Part shown: positions 26,410 through 34,433 of the stretch, piece by piece | How the letters are laid out: the number at the start of each line of letters is the position of its first letter | Numbering within the stretch: the first letter of the stretch is position 1 | DNA from: Bacillus sp. FJAT-29814 | GTDB taxonomy: Bacteria; Bacillota; Bacilli; Bacillales; Cytobacillaceae | NCBI RefSeq assembly: GCF_001510715.1 | Contig: NZ_LMTJ01000009.1 | Span: forward strand, 62,001 to 126,000 | DNA: 64,000 bases | Direction of reading: 5' to 3' | The notes under the pieces: generated by a model | The model's database searches: none | The model's input: the letters and a program-made list of their open reading frames with translations, nothing else | Told to the model about the DNA's origin: nothing | Translations under genes and position numbers: made by a program

Positions 26410-27510
26410 ATGGCCGAAAATATTAGTTTGCAAGATGCGTATAAACAAACAAAATATCAAGTGAATGGGCATGGACCGAGAAACATCCAAGTATTAAAAG
26501 AGGCTTTCCACGAAATAGATGGGCAGCTTGAGAGTGAAATGTATGGAAAAGGAAAATTAATCGAGGATTTTCAGGATAAGATGGCAGGGATATTGGGTAA
26601 GGAAGCGGCAGTGTTTTTTCCAAGCGGAACAATGGCCCAGCAAATCGCAATGCGCATTTGGTGTGACCGAAAAGGCGTAAAGAAAGTCGCCTATCATCCG
26701 TTGTGCCATTTGGAGATTCATGAGGAAAATGGGTTAAAAGAATTGCATCAAATTGAGTCGGTTTTATTGGCAGAAAAAGATAGAGTGATAGAATTCGAAG
26801 ACGTTGCGAGTTTGTTAGAAGATGTCTCTTGTGTGCTCCTGGAACTGCCGCAGCGGGAAATTGGCGGACAATTGCCAGAATACGAAACGCTTGTAAAAAT
26901 TTCAGACTATTGCAAGGAACAAGGCATCAAATTGCATTTGGATGGGGCAAGGCTGTTTGAAATCTTGCCTTATTATGAAAAAACTGCCGCTGAGGTTTGC
27001 AGCCTGTTTGATAGTGTTTATATTTCATTTTATAAAGGGATTGGCGGGATTGCCGGAGCGATTTTGGCTGGTGATGAGGACTTTATTGAGGAATCAAAGG
27101 TGTGGAAGCGGCGCCATGGCGGGGACTTGATCAGTCTTTATCCGTATTACCTGAGTGCCGATTATTACTTTGACAAGCGGATTAACAAAATGAAAGGGTA
27201 TTATCGAACAGCAAAGTATGTGGCTTGGCGATATAATAGTTGTTTCGGTGTATCAACTTTGCCCGAAGAACCTGTTTCCAATATGTTTCATGTCCACTTT
27301 GATGCGCCCAAAGCGGAGGTGGAGCGGATTTTAACAGAAATTTGCCTAGAAACCGATATAGGACTATCTAGTAATGTTAGAGAAAAAACAGAGACCACCA
27401 GTTATTATGAGGTGAGCATGGGCGATTCGTTTGGGAAGTTATATATTGATGATTTTTTTAACGTATTTTTTCTACTTGATGAAAAAATGAAAAAAGCAAA
27501 ACGATTATGA
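26410..27510 (+). CDS. Threonine aldolase/beta-eliminating lyase family protein
   Basis: This PLP-dependent fold-type I enzyme resembles low-specificity threonine aldolases. Cofactor Lys is probably in YISFYKGIGGIAGAI. The Asp of LHLDGARL contacts the pyridine nitrogen. FFPSGTMAQQ is the phosphate-site loop. The ATG at 26410 is chosen because AAGGAG lies 9 bases before it. The in-frame starts at 26344 and 26350 would add a very basic stretch and lie almost on the predicted transcript start. The real reaction could differ from threonine cleavage, since the family includes several lyases. Confidence 0.82.
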   Translation: MAENISLQDAYKQTKYQVNGHGPRNIQVLKEAFHEIDGQLESEMYGKGKLIEDFQDKMAGILGKEAAVFFPSGTMAQQIAMRIWCDRKGVKKVAYHPLCHLEIHEENGLKELHQIESVLLAEKDRVIEFEDVASLLEDVSCVLLELPQREIGGQLPEYETLVKISDYCKEQGIKLHLDGARLFEILPYYEKTAAEVCSLFDSVYISFYKGIGGIAGAILAGDEDFIEESKVWKRRHGGDLISLYPYYLSADYYFDKRINKMKGYYRTAKYVAWRYNSCFGVSTLPEEPVSNMFHVHFDAPKAEVERILTEICLETDIGLSSNVREKTETTSYYEVSMGDSFGKLYIDDFFNVFFLLDEKMKKAKRL

Positions 27511-27513
27511 TGT

Positions 27514-27570
27514 AAATCACCTCTTGCCTGCCAAGTTCATTTTAAAATAAAGGTAAGAGGTGATTTTTTT
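27514..27570 (+). terminator. Terminator whose 3' arm contains the next gene's ribosome site
   Basis: AAATCACCTCTTGCC (27514-27528) pairs with GGTAAGAGGTGATTT (27552-27566), and a T-run extends to 27570. AGAGGTGA in the right arm is the ribosome site of the gene at 27569, so folding would also hide that site. Confidence 0.75.
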
Positions 27571-27832
27571 GAAGGAAAAGAATTGGTCGATTTCACTAGA
27601 GCATGAAGAATATGAACATGATCGGGATATGGTGATTGCGGATGCAATTGATGCTGTCAAAGAGACTGCAAAAGGATATTACGTCAATGTCGTCACGCCG
27701 GCAGGTTTAGGGAACCCGGAAGACTATTTGACGGAGATCTTATTATTGCATTTTGGAAATGAAATTGACCTTCAGTACATAGACCAATGCGGTTGCGGCG
27801 GACATGTGCTCAGAGTTTGGAAGAGCAAATAA
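27569..27832 (+). CDS. CGCGG-motif small protein (candidate rSAM-modified peptide family)
   Basis: This 87-residue acidic protein has the C-terminal motif QCGCGGHVLRVW. The rest contains YYVNVVTPAGLGNPEDYLTE. I recall small Bacillus proteins with this CGCGG motif being grouped as putative radical-SAM-modified RiPP precursors, but no radical SAM gene is visible in this window, so that role stays open. TTG at 27569 is preferred: GAGGTGA ends 5 bases before it. An in-frame GTG at 27560 lies inside the ribosome site. The ribosome site is buried in the upstream terminator hairpin. Confidence 0.72.
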   Translation: MKEKNWSISLEHEEYEHDRDMVIADAIDAVKETAKGYYVNVVTPAGLGNPEDYLTEILLLHFGNEIDLQYIDQCGCGGHVLRVWKSK

Positions 27833-27834
27833 CA

Positions 27835-27874
27835 AGTGCCAGGTACATAAAAGAATGTGCCTGGCATTTTTTTT
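27835..27874 (+). terminator. Rho-independent terminator after the CGCGG gene
   Basis: AGTGCCAGGTACA pairs with TGTGCCTGGCAT across a short loop, and eight T follow. Confidence 0.88.
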
Positions 27875-27940
27875 GATACAAATACTAGCTGTAGGATATT
27901 TTTGTGAATAATCCTCATAATAAACTTGGAGGATGTGAGG

Positions 27941-28375
27941 ATGATGAGAAACGAAGACGTTGTAATAGAAGAATTGAACACTTTGCTTCGAGGCACCTAT
28001 ATGGGAATTCATGCTCTGGAACATCATATTCAGAAGTTAGATGAACCTGAATTAAAGGAGAAGTTTCAAACGATGCAGCAGGAGGCGAAGCAGAATGCAC
28101 AAAAACTCGCTGAGCGTATCCAAAATTTAAACGGGGTGCCAGCCGACAGTGAGGGTATTACCGGTAAAATGCACAGCTACATGCATAAGATGATGCTCTC
28201 TGATGAAACGCCAGAGATTATTGAAGACGCGTTAAAGGGAATGGCCCAATATGGAGTTGAATATTCAGAAGAGCTGGTAAGAGGAGACCTCGACCCGGAA
28301 AGCAGAAGGCTGGCTGAGGAAGTGATCGATACAAGCCGCAGGCACGCTGAAGAACTACGCCAACTATTACATTAA
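27941..28375 (+). CDS. Ferritin-like four-helix protein (DUF2383-like)
   Basis: This 144-residue, mostly helical and charged protein has His/Glu pairs spaced as in ferritin-like bundles (HALEHHIQKLDEPE; HSYMHKMM; RRHAEELRQLL). It resembles DUF2383/YciF-type stress proteins of unknown function. ATG at 27941 follows GGAGG by 9 bases. The in-frame TTG at 27926 lies before that site. A 44-residue gene follows after 28 bases, probably in the same transcript. Confidence 0.7.
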   Translation: MMRNEDVVIEELNTLLRGTYMGIHALEHHIQKLDEPELKEKFQTMQQEAKQNAQKLAERIQNLNGVPADSEGITGKMHSYMHKMMLSDETPEIIEDALKGMAQYGVEYSEELVRGDLDPESRRLAEEVIDTSRRHAEELRQLLH

Positions 28376-28403
28376 AAAATGCAAAAATTAGGAGGATTTG
28401 AGC

Positions 28404-28538
28404 ATGAATTCGAATAAAAATCAACCAAACCATAAACAGAACAAGCAAGAAAACAACAAGAATGTCCCTGCTCAAAAAGATGGATTCCGCTATGATTACA
28501 ATGATTCATCCGATTTTAAAGATAATGAAAAAATCTAA
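28404..28538 (+). CDS. 44-residue Asn/Lys-rich small protein
   Basis: A short reading frame begins with ATG at 28404 after a very strong TTAGGAGG site and ends with TAA at 28536. The protein is hydrophilic: an N-terminal half rich in Asn, Lys and Gln (MNSNKNQPNHKQNKQ), then an acidic tail with YDYNDSSDFKDNEK. There is no signal or membrane segment. Composition resembles small spore-associated or disordered proteins, but I do not recognise the family. It sits between the ferritin-like gene and the thiamine-binding gene. Confidence 0.6.
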   Translation: MNSNKNQPNHKQNKQENNKNVPAQKDGFRYDYNDSSDFKDNEKI

Positions 28539-28591
28539 TAAAACATGCTATGCTAATGTAGGAAAAAGTTTTTTTAATCGGAGGTTTTAGC

Positions 28592-28897
28592 ATGGCTATT
28601 ATTGATATTACGGTGATTCCGGTCGGAACGGGAACTCCCAGCGTTAGCGATTATGTCGCGGAAGTACATAAAGTCCTTCAACAATACGAAGGTAGGGTTA
28701 ACTATCAGCTAACGCCGATGAGTACGTTAATCGAAGGGGATCTGAAGTTATTGTTGCAGATTGTCCAGGAAGTTCACGAAGTTCCATTTCAGAAGGGATT
28801 GCAGAGAGTCTGTACGAATCTTCGGATTGATGACCGCCGTGACAAGGAAAATACGATGGAGCGAAAGCTGCAGTCGGTACAGGCGAAATTATCGTAA
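28592..28897 (+). CDS. MTH1187-family thiamine-binding protein (YqgV-like)
   Basis: This 101-residue ferredoxin-fold protein starts MAIIDITVIPVGTGTPSVSDYV and contains the family pattern YQLTPMSTLIEGD. Related proteins bind thiamine or its phosphates in the cytoplasm and can form tetramers. It resembles Bacillus YqgV. Ribosome site CGGAGG lies before the ATG. A terminator follows at 28965. Confidence 0.9.
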   Translation: MAIIDITVIPVGTGTPSVSDYVAEVHKVLQQYEGRVNYQLTPMSTLIEGDLKLLLQIVQEVHEVPFQKGLQRVCTNLRIDDRRDKENTMERKLQSVQAKLS

Positions 28898-28964
28898 ATA
28901 GGAAAGCTCTTCATGTGATGTTATCTGGTTCTCTTAAAGGTGCAAAACAGTAAACCGCAATGCA

Positions 28965-29004
28965 AATAGGGTGCGAAATTGCTGATTTCTCACCCTATTT
29001 TTTA
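28965..29004 (+). terminator. Rho-independent terminator after the YqgV-like gene
   Basis: AATAGGGTG (28965-28973) and CGAAAT pair with ATTTCT and CACCCTATT (28991-28999), followed by T-rich sequence. Confidence 0.85.
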
Positions 29005-29079
29005 TTGGATCAATATTTAAGGCCAACTATCATTATGGCTGTTATAACTGAATGTGGATTTTCCTGTGTTTGAAAAATA

Positions 29080-29265
29080 AACGGAGAAATTCCGTTTATA
29101 TTGGGAAATATTGATATTGCCCTAAAAATAAGGGGAGTTTTTCCGCTTATATCATACAAATCATTGGATTTTATCAAATTAAAAGCGGTTAACCGGAAAT
29201 TTTCCGCTTATTTCTGCTTCTTTAGCCTCCAAAATGTAGAATAGCCGGAAATTCTCCGCTTTCGA
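29080..29265. repeat. Intergenic array of four GGAAATTTTCCG-type units
   Basis: Four imperfect copies of a small palindrome, CCGGAAATTTTCCGCTTAT and relatives, occur with their TCCG cores at 29091, 29142, 29203 and 29255. The steps are 51, 61 and 52 bp. The rest of the 29005-29434 gap shows no gene. The word differs from the other arrays in the window. Confidence 0.65.
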
Positions 29266-29434
29266 AATCCCATACCTACTCCATCTTTTTTTCACTTTTT
29301 GTAATTCAAACGAGAACCCATTAAGGGCTTTTTTATTTTATAAAAATATTATGTAAACACAAACAAGAAAAGGATTTTCGCAATTTTTCAAGAATAATAG
29401 ATAAGTAGTTAGTGAATGAAAGAGAGTGCGTATT

Positions 29435-29983
29435 ATGAAACATGCTTTAGTAATTGGCGGAACTGGAATGTTAACTGCCGTGCCCTTGTGGTTGGTAAAA
29501 GAAGGCTACCATGTATCAGTGATTGGGAGAAGCGAAGAACGAATGGCACAGCTTAGAAGCCGGGTCCAGGATTCGACCTGCATCACGCCGTTATCGGTTG
29601 ACTACCGCCAGGGAGATCTTTTTAGTGAACAAATCAGATTTATTGTAGACAAGAATGGCCCACTGGAATTGGTCGTTGCCTGGATTCATTCTCCTTTTAA
29701 AAATGTAATGGAAACAATTGCACGAGAGGTGGCCAATCATAAACCTTGCTTATTATTTCATGCTCTTGGAAGCCGCGCAAATCCTGAGGAGATTAGGGCA
29801 GGGTTAAAATTGACCGAGAATTGCCGGTATCGACAAGTTCAGCTTGGATTTAAGTTGGATGGTGAAACATCAAGATGGCTAACACATGAGGAGATTTCAA
29901 ACGGTGTCATCGAGGCCATAAAGAGAGATAAGCAGTATCATGTGGTAGGCGTTTTGGAGCCGGACAGTAAAAGACCATGGTAG
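29435..29983 (+). CDS. Rossmann-fold short-chain dehydrogenase-like protein
   Basis: The N-terminus KHALVIGGTGMLTAVPLWL is an NAD(P)-binding Rossmann motif, followed by VSVIGRSEERM. The protein has only 182 residues, shorter than a classic SDR (about 250), and I see no clear YxxxK pair. It may be a binding-only or atypical reductase. The ATG at 29435 is chosen over a GTG at 29426 because of the AGAGAG site. It is followed after 19 bases by the TPR gene. Confidence 0.72.
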   Translation: MKHALVIGGTGMLTAVPLWLVKEGYHVSVIGRSEERMAQLRSRVQDSTCITPLSVDYRQGDLFSEQIRFIVDKNGPLELVVAWIHSPFKNVMETIAREVANHKPCLLFHALGSRANPEEIRAGLKLTENCRYRQVQLGFKLDGETSRWLTHEEISNGVIEAIKRDKQYHVVGVLEPDSKRPW

Positions 29984-30002
29984 GAAGAGGGAGGAATCCG
30001 AA

Positions 30003-31019
30003 ATGAGCCTTAGAGATAAAACTCTGGAAGAATTAGAGGAAATGGAAGCGGAACTAAGTGACCAAGAGGCCGAAAGCGGTTTTGCCAACTACTCTATGAA
30101 AATCGACATATACAAAGAAATGGTTCGAAAGCTTGAACTGCTTATTCGCCAGCGGAACAAGGAATACGAGGATATATTGGAATATGTGAAAAGGAAACTT
30201 GTGTTTTATCTGATCCATTACGGGACTTATTTGAAAACGGAATATCAAAAGGATGACCATCTTGCCGCCAGCTGTTTAAATAATGTGTTAAGGTATGACC
30301 GGACCAATCCGATTGCGCCTTACCGGCTTGGGTTCTTATCGTACAAAAACAGGGAATATGCCGAAGCCATTCAATTTTTCCAGAAGGCGTTGGAAAACGA
30401 CAAATACTATCCTAACCATAACTATAAATTGAACGGACAGCAGCAATTGAATGCCCATTTGTATTTAACCAACAGTGCGTTGCGGGTTGCCAATCAAGCT
30501 TATGAAAACATGAAGCAATTGCCTGATTTGAGTGATGTTCCAAAGCAGGAATTTTCGCCGTTGATTGAGAATATCTTGATAAATGAACAATATCTGCAGC
30601 GGCATGCTTTTTATTTGGTGGATGAGACCAGCAAAACAACGTGCTCGAAGGCGGATTGTGAAAATCTGGTCGATCGGCCTCCTTTAGATACATTATTGTT
30701 ATATTTTAATGACAGGGATATTCTTATGGTTTTTGAGGAAAAGATGATCACACTTTCCTATAATCAAGGTATAATGATAAGGCATTTTCTTTTAAAAAGT
30801 TCAGAAGAGCGGCCTGCCACACGAGCATCTTTTACTAGTGATATTGAAGAAAATTCGTACGTTCAAAACGTGAACAGATTCAGAAATAAATTGCGGGAGT
30901 ATGGTTTTCCGCCTATCATTCAAAACAAACGTTACAATAATGAAACAGCCTATTATTATAATGGAGCCTATCCTTATAAAATAATGTACAGGGTCGACGA
31001 TGAAATCGAATATGCATGA
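30003..31019 (+). CDS. TPR protein with a C-terminal winged-helix-like region
   Basis: Residues about 5-60 form a charged coiled coil (LEELEEMEAELSDQEAE). Residues about 85-175 contain tetratricopeptide-type helices (PYRLGFLSYKNREYAEAIQF). The last 100 residues look like a degenerate winged helix of the OmpR C-terminal kind (ITLSYNQGIMIRHFLLKSS; VNRFRNKLREYGFP). This would fit a regulator or scaffold in which TPRs read a partner. It has no membrane segment. I do not recognise a named family. Confidence 0.65.
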   Translation: MSLRDKTLEELEEMEAELSDQEAESGFANYSMKIDIYKEMVRKLELLIRQRNKEYEDILEYVKRKLVFYLIHYGTYLKTEYQKDDHLAASCLNNVLRYDRTNPIAPYRLGFLSYKNREYAEAIQFFQKALENDKYYPNHNYKLNGQQQLNAHLYLTNSALRVANQAYENMKQLPDLSDVPKQEFSPLIENILINEQYLQRHAFYLVDETSKTTCSKADCENLVDRPPLDTLLLYFNDRDILMVFEEKMITLSYNQGIMIRHFLLKSSEERPATRASFTSDIEENSYVQNVNRFRNKLREYGFPPIIQNKRYNNETAYYYNGAYPYKIMYRVDDEIEYA

Positions 31020-31022
31020 ACA

Positions 31023-31056
31023 GGGCGATGACAGGGGTGTCATCGCCATTTTTATA
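31023..31056 (+). terminator. Rho-independent terminator after the TPR gene
   Basis: GGCGATGACA (31024-31033) pairs with TGTCATCGCC (31038-31047), and TTTTT follows. Confidence 0.85.
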
Positions 31057-31089
31057 TACTAAGACCATCAAAGCTAAGGAGATGGTCAC

Positions 31090-32454
31090 ATGAAAAGTTG
31101 GAACCAATTATTTGTACGACAAGGATTTATCGTTGAGGAGACTCGCCCGAATGTGTTTGATTGTTTAAAAGAAACAGAGGAAAATGTTTCGTTTTTGTTG
31201 GAGAGTTTGGAAAAACTTCCGGCCTCCTTTACCTATGATAGAGGGGTGTTGTCCATTGCCAGTCGGGTGGTTTCGGAGGAACGTTGGTTGGGCTGTGTCG
31301 ATTACAAATATAGAGGACGCGGCGGGGATTTATGGTTTCGCCCTGGTGTTGACCAACCGAAAGTAAAAGAGTTGGATACGTATATTTCCGGCATCGTCCG
31401 CCAGTTGAATCGGCTTGGTTTTTATACAAATATCAGCTGCGACGGGCATGGAAGAGGGAATGCGCTGTTAGGCTTTATCCGAGAAGTTAATACTGATAAA
31501 GTCACTGAGCTGTTACTGGCCGCAGGTGTACCAAGGATTTTTACAAGAAACAATCGTGACATCCGGCTGTGCATCTCTAGACCGCAATTGCTGGATGTTG
31601 CCGAAAAGCTCTCTCATATTGAAAAAGCTTGGCTGGACCGAGGTGCAGAATTCATTAGGGAGCAGCTTTTTTTCAACAGGGTTGAGCGGCTTTTATCCAT
31701 CCCTGGGGAGAGTGGAAACGAGGAAAGGATCCGTCAATTTGTCTTGGCGGAGCTGGAGCAACTCGTAGATTTTAAGTCGGTTGATGGGGCAGGTAATATT
31801 TTGGCGCAAAAGAAGGTTGGAACCGGTGTTGGGCCTACTATTCTCTTAAATGCCCACTTGGATACCGTTGACCGAATTGTAGAAGGCAGGTCGATTATAA
31901 AAAATGGAGCGATTTGGTCCAGTGACTACGGCATTTTAGGGGCTGATGACCGGGCCGGGGTGGCAGTTTTGTTGGAATTGGCACAGCGGTTGCAGGAGCC
32001 GGGCTCCTTCAACGGAACAGTAAAATTTATTTTTACTGTGGAGGAGGAAAGCGGACTAATTGGTGCACGCAGCGTCGATGGGACCTTTTTGTGGGGTGTG
32101 GATGCGGCAATTGTAGTTGACCGTAGGGGTACAGGTGATATCGTCACATCCTGCGGCGGGTATGAGTCCTTTTGCCATGAAAGTTACGGATTACTTTTTG
32201 AAAAAGCGGCTGAAAGGAAGGGGCTAGATGGCTGGAAGATGACAGCAGGCGGCAGCAGCGACACTAGAATCTGGGCAGCGCACGGCATTCAAAGCGTGAA
32301 TCTGTCTGCCGGGTACATGAATGAACATACAGAATCTGAGTCTTTGAATGTCGAAGCTTGCTATAAAACGATGAGGTTGATTCAGGGAGTAATGTGTGAT
32401 GCGAGGAATTTGCAGAGGACACTTAGGCAAATCGAAATGATGCAAGTTAGATAG
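31090..32454 (+). CDS. M20-family metallopeptidase with an extra N-terminal domain
   Basis: Residues about 195-454 are a dizinc M20 peptidase (peptidase-T-like). Ligand motifs in order are LNAHLDTVD, GADDRAG, TVEEESG, VVDRRG and MNEHTESE. Residues 1-190 form a domain I do not recognise, with SCDGHGRGNALLGFI and a run of Arg/Asp. Usual M20 enzymes are about 370-410 residues and lack it. The catalytic part looks intact. AGGAGATGG is the ribosome site. The next gene starts 16 bases later, next to AGGAGGAGG. Confidence 0.75.
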   Translation: MKSWNQLFVRQGFIVEETRPNVFDCLKETEENVSFLLESLEKLPASFTYDRGVLSIASRVVSEERWLGCVDYKYRGRGGDLWFRPGVDQPKVKELDTYISGIVRQLNRLGFYTNISCDGHGRGNALLGFIREVNTDKVTELLLAAGVPRIFTRNNRDIRLCISRPQLLDVAEKLSHIEKAWLDRGAEFIREQLFFNRVERLLSIPGESGNEERIRQFVLAELEQLVDFKSVDGAGNILAQKKVGTGVGPTILLNAHLDTVDRIVEGRSIIKNGAIWSSDYGILGADDRAGVAVLLELAQRLQEPGSFNGTVKFIFTVEEESGLIGARSVDGTFLWGVDAAIVVDRRGTGDIVTSCGGYESFCHESYGLLFEKAAERKGLDGWKMTAGGSSDTRIWAAHGIQSVNLSAGYMNEHTESESLNVEACYKTMRLIQGVMCDARNLQRTLRQIEMMQVR

Positions 32455-32469
32455 GAGGAGGAATTGAAA

Positions 32470-33018
32470 ATGGCGACAATGACGGCACAAATATTGGTTG
32501 GAAAGGCACATCCATACGATGGTGGAATGAACCCAGAATATTATATGTATTTATCAGAAAATGGCGTGGCCCGCTGGACAATGATAGAGGAAAATATTAG
32601 TCACCGCCATTTAGGAGGCGGGGACCAGCGGCTTGCCCAATGGATTCCCACGATTGAGCATATGCTGGAGGACGCCCTAATGATGATTGGTATTTATATC
32701 GAAAAAGATGAAATTCTCATCGGGTTGGCAAAGCAATTTTTCAATGGTGAGGTTCCGCGAATGGCAGAGCTATTTGAGGAGGCTTCCCAGAAAAGATTGG
32801 AAATGATGCGTGTCAGAACTCGAGAAATTGAATTCTCGAATAAAATCACCCTTTCAATTTTCAATGGCTCAACCATAGCGAAGCAATTGCCCATTCTTGA
32901 AAACTATAGGGTTGATGTGGAAGTATGTGTTCCGGTGTATTTACGCGAATACAACGTTTGGAGCAGTAGACAGGAGGCAACGGGCCGACTGGATCAACCG
33001 AGTATATTTGAAAAATAG
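32470..33018 (+). CDS. Conserved hypothetical protein
   Basis: This soluble protein of 182 residues has no signal or membrane segment. It contains NPEYYMYLSENGVARW and a central helical part. I do not recognise the family. ATG at 32470 is 8 bases after AGGAGGAGG. An in-frame TTG at 32464 is too close to that site. It probably forms an operon with the peptidase just upstream. After it lies a weak hairpin (33026-33051) and the 52-bp repeat array. Confidence 0.7.
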   Translation: MATMTAQILVGKAHPYDGGMNPEYYMYLSENGVARWTMIEENISHRHLGGGDQRLAQWIPTIEHMLEDALMMIGIYIEKDEILIGLAKQFFNGEVPRMAELFEEASQKRLEMMRVRTREIEFSNKITLSIFNGSTIAKQLPILENYRVDVEVCVPVYLREYNVWSSRQEATGRLDQPSIFEK

Positions 33019-33060
33019 AATACTAGTGGAAAAAATCCAGCCTTTTCCACATTAAAAGGT

Positions 33061-33317
33061 TTATTGGCGCAGTGGAGGCATTAAAAACAAGGGGACGCTG
33101 CGCCAATAGGGTTTATAGGAGTAGTAGAAGTAGGGAAATTAGCGTATGACTACGCTTATAAAGGTTATAGGAGTAGTAGAAGGGGTGAAATTGGCGTATG
33201 ACTACGCCTATAAGGGTTATAGGAGTAGTAAAAGGCGAAAAATCAACGGGCGACTACGCCAATAAAGTTTATTTGCGTAGTCCGGCAAGAAAAACCACCA
33301 TCTAACTGCGCCAATAA
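33061..33317. repeat. 52-bp tandem repeat array flanked by 12-bp inverted repeats
   Basis: The word TTATAGGAGTAGTA recurs at 33113, 33165 and 33217, with a degenerate copy at 33269, exactly 52 bp apart. Each unit holds the hairpin GGCGTA-TGAC-TACGCC or a variant. The array is bounded by TTATTGGCGCAG (33061-33072) and its perfect reverse complement CTGCGCCAATAA (33306-33317). No gene is seen in 33019-33397. Confidence 0.75.
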
Positions 33318-33397
33318 TTTTTTGTTATGGACCTAAGCTCATAAAACTATAGACGTGATAAAATAGAAAATATTATGTGATGAGGAGTCAGGAGCCA

Positions 33398-33703
33398 ATG
33401 GACAAAATTGAAGTAATTGCACGCAGGATATTTGGATGGAAATTAAATAGATGGGATCGCTGGTATGATTATGAAAATAACAAATTCATACATGTTTCAG
33501 AGTTTCAACCCGAACACAACCTTGATCATGCCAACCTAATCGTAGAGAAATTAAAAGAACTGGGCTTTACCTATAAAACGGTTGGGGTTTCCGAAGCTTG
33601 CTTTAATGATGTTTGCGAAACTGGCGAAACGCTAGCAGAAGCAATTACGAACGCGGCTTATGCGATCGCCGATAACAGCTCAGTTCCGGAAGAATGGCTT
33701 TAA
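33398..33703 (+). CDS. BC1872-like ABA-sandwich domain protein
   Basis: This 101-residue protein contains GWKLNRWDRWYDYENNKFI, ending with AYAIADNSSVPEEW. It resembles the small phage/Bacillus ABA-sandwich (BC1872) family, whose function is unknown. The ATG at 33398 follows AGGAG closely. Upstream in-frame GTG/ATG codons at 33377 and 33380 have no clear site. It is a single gene without other phage genes nearby, so it is not evidence for a prophage. Confidence 0.68.
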   Translation: MDKIEVIARRIFGWKLNRWDRWYDYENNKFIHVSEFQPEHNLDHANLIVEKLKELGFTYKTVGVSEACFNDVCETGETLAEAITNAAYAIADNSSVPEEWL

Positions 33704-33758
33704 TAGATAATAATGTTATGTAAACTAAGGTTAATTTTTGGGAGGAGGATTAGTAAGA

Positions 33759-34205
33759 ATGAATCAAATAGAATCTTATTGGGCCAAGTTTCTAGTAGAA
33801 ACAAACACTCCCGATCAAAACTATACATATTGGCACTTTGAACTAACTGAAAAACTGGCGAATGAACTGGCCGATTTGGTGCTGCAGGGGAAAAAACAAG
33901 CAACAGCCTCTTCGATGTACAGCTATGAGTCTGGCGAGGAACCGATGCCGAAAGTGGGAGACTTGAGCATCATCACAAATTGGGATGGTGAGCCGCAGTG
34001 TGTGATAGAGACAACCTCGGTCCAAATTATTCCGTTTAAAGACGTTACCTTTGAAATTGCCCGGTTAGAAGGAGAAGACGAAAATTTGGATTCCTGGCGG
34101 GAAGGGCACATCAGATACTACGAACAAATCTGTAATCAACTTAACAAAGAGTTCACCTGGGATATGCCAGTTGTATTTGAACAATTTAAAGAGGTCTACC
34201 GATAA
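33759..34205 (+). CDS. ASCH domain protein
   Basis: This 148-residue protein has the ASCH pattern: LADLVLQGKKQATASSMYSYE, then MPKVGDLSIITNWDGEP. ASCH domains bind RNA or modified nucleosides, and some members are amidohydrolases on acetylcytidine. ATG at 33759 is preceded by GGAGGAGG at a spacing of about 10. The in-frame GTG-like start at 33738 is inside that spacer. It stands alone in its transcript. Confidence 0.8.
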   Translation: MNQIESYWAKFLVETNTPDQNYTYWHFELTEKLANELADLVLQGKKQATASSMYSYESGEEPMPKVGDLSIITNWDGEPQCVIETTSVQIIPFKDVTFEIARLEGEDENLDSWREGHIRYYEQICNQLNKEFTWDMPVVFEQFKEVYR

Positions 34206-34221
34206 TGACGGAAGCCCCGTA

Positions 34222-34334
34222 TGGCGTCTGGCACCATTATCAACTTTTACACGGTGCTAAGTCATCAAATGGTGCCTGACACCATAACTCATCTTTCCAC
34301 AGTGACAAGCCATCGAATGGTGCCTGACACCAAG
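34222..34334. repeat. 48-bp tandem repeat built on TGGTGCCTGACACCA
   Basis: Copies begin at 34222, 34270 and 34318, spaced exactly 48 bp. Units 1 and 2 can be aligned over their full length. Unit 3 is truncated after the core. The core is a palindrome, TGGTG-CCTGA-CACCA. Related GTGCC/GGCAC words form terminator hairpins elsewhere in the window. Confidence 0.72.
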
Positions 34335-34433
34335 TGAAAAATTCACAATCTGTTCCCTTTTAAGAGCGTTTGCCCTCCGATTAATGTGCTACGCTAGTTG
34401 TACAAAAATTATTTTCGCTTGGAGGGTATATAA

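Noticed and set aside
33061..33317. CRISPR-like array
   Set aside because: The entire 52-bp unit is repeated with scattered differences, so there are no unique spacers. No cas gene is in the window. The same reasoning applies to the arrays at 29080, 41240 and 49332.
33398..33703. Prophage remnant
   Set aside because: Only one small phage-family-like gene is present, with no integrase, structural genes or att sites nearby.
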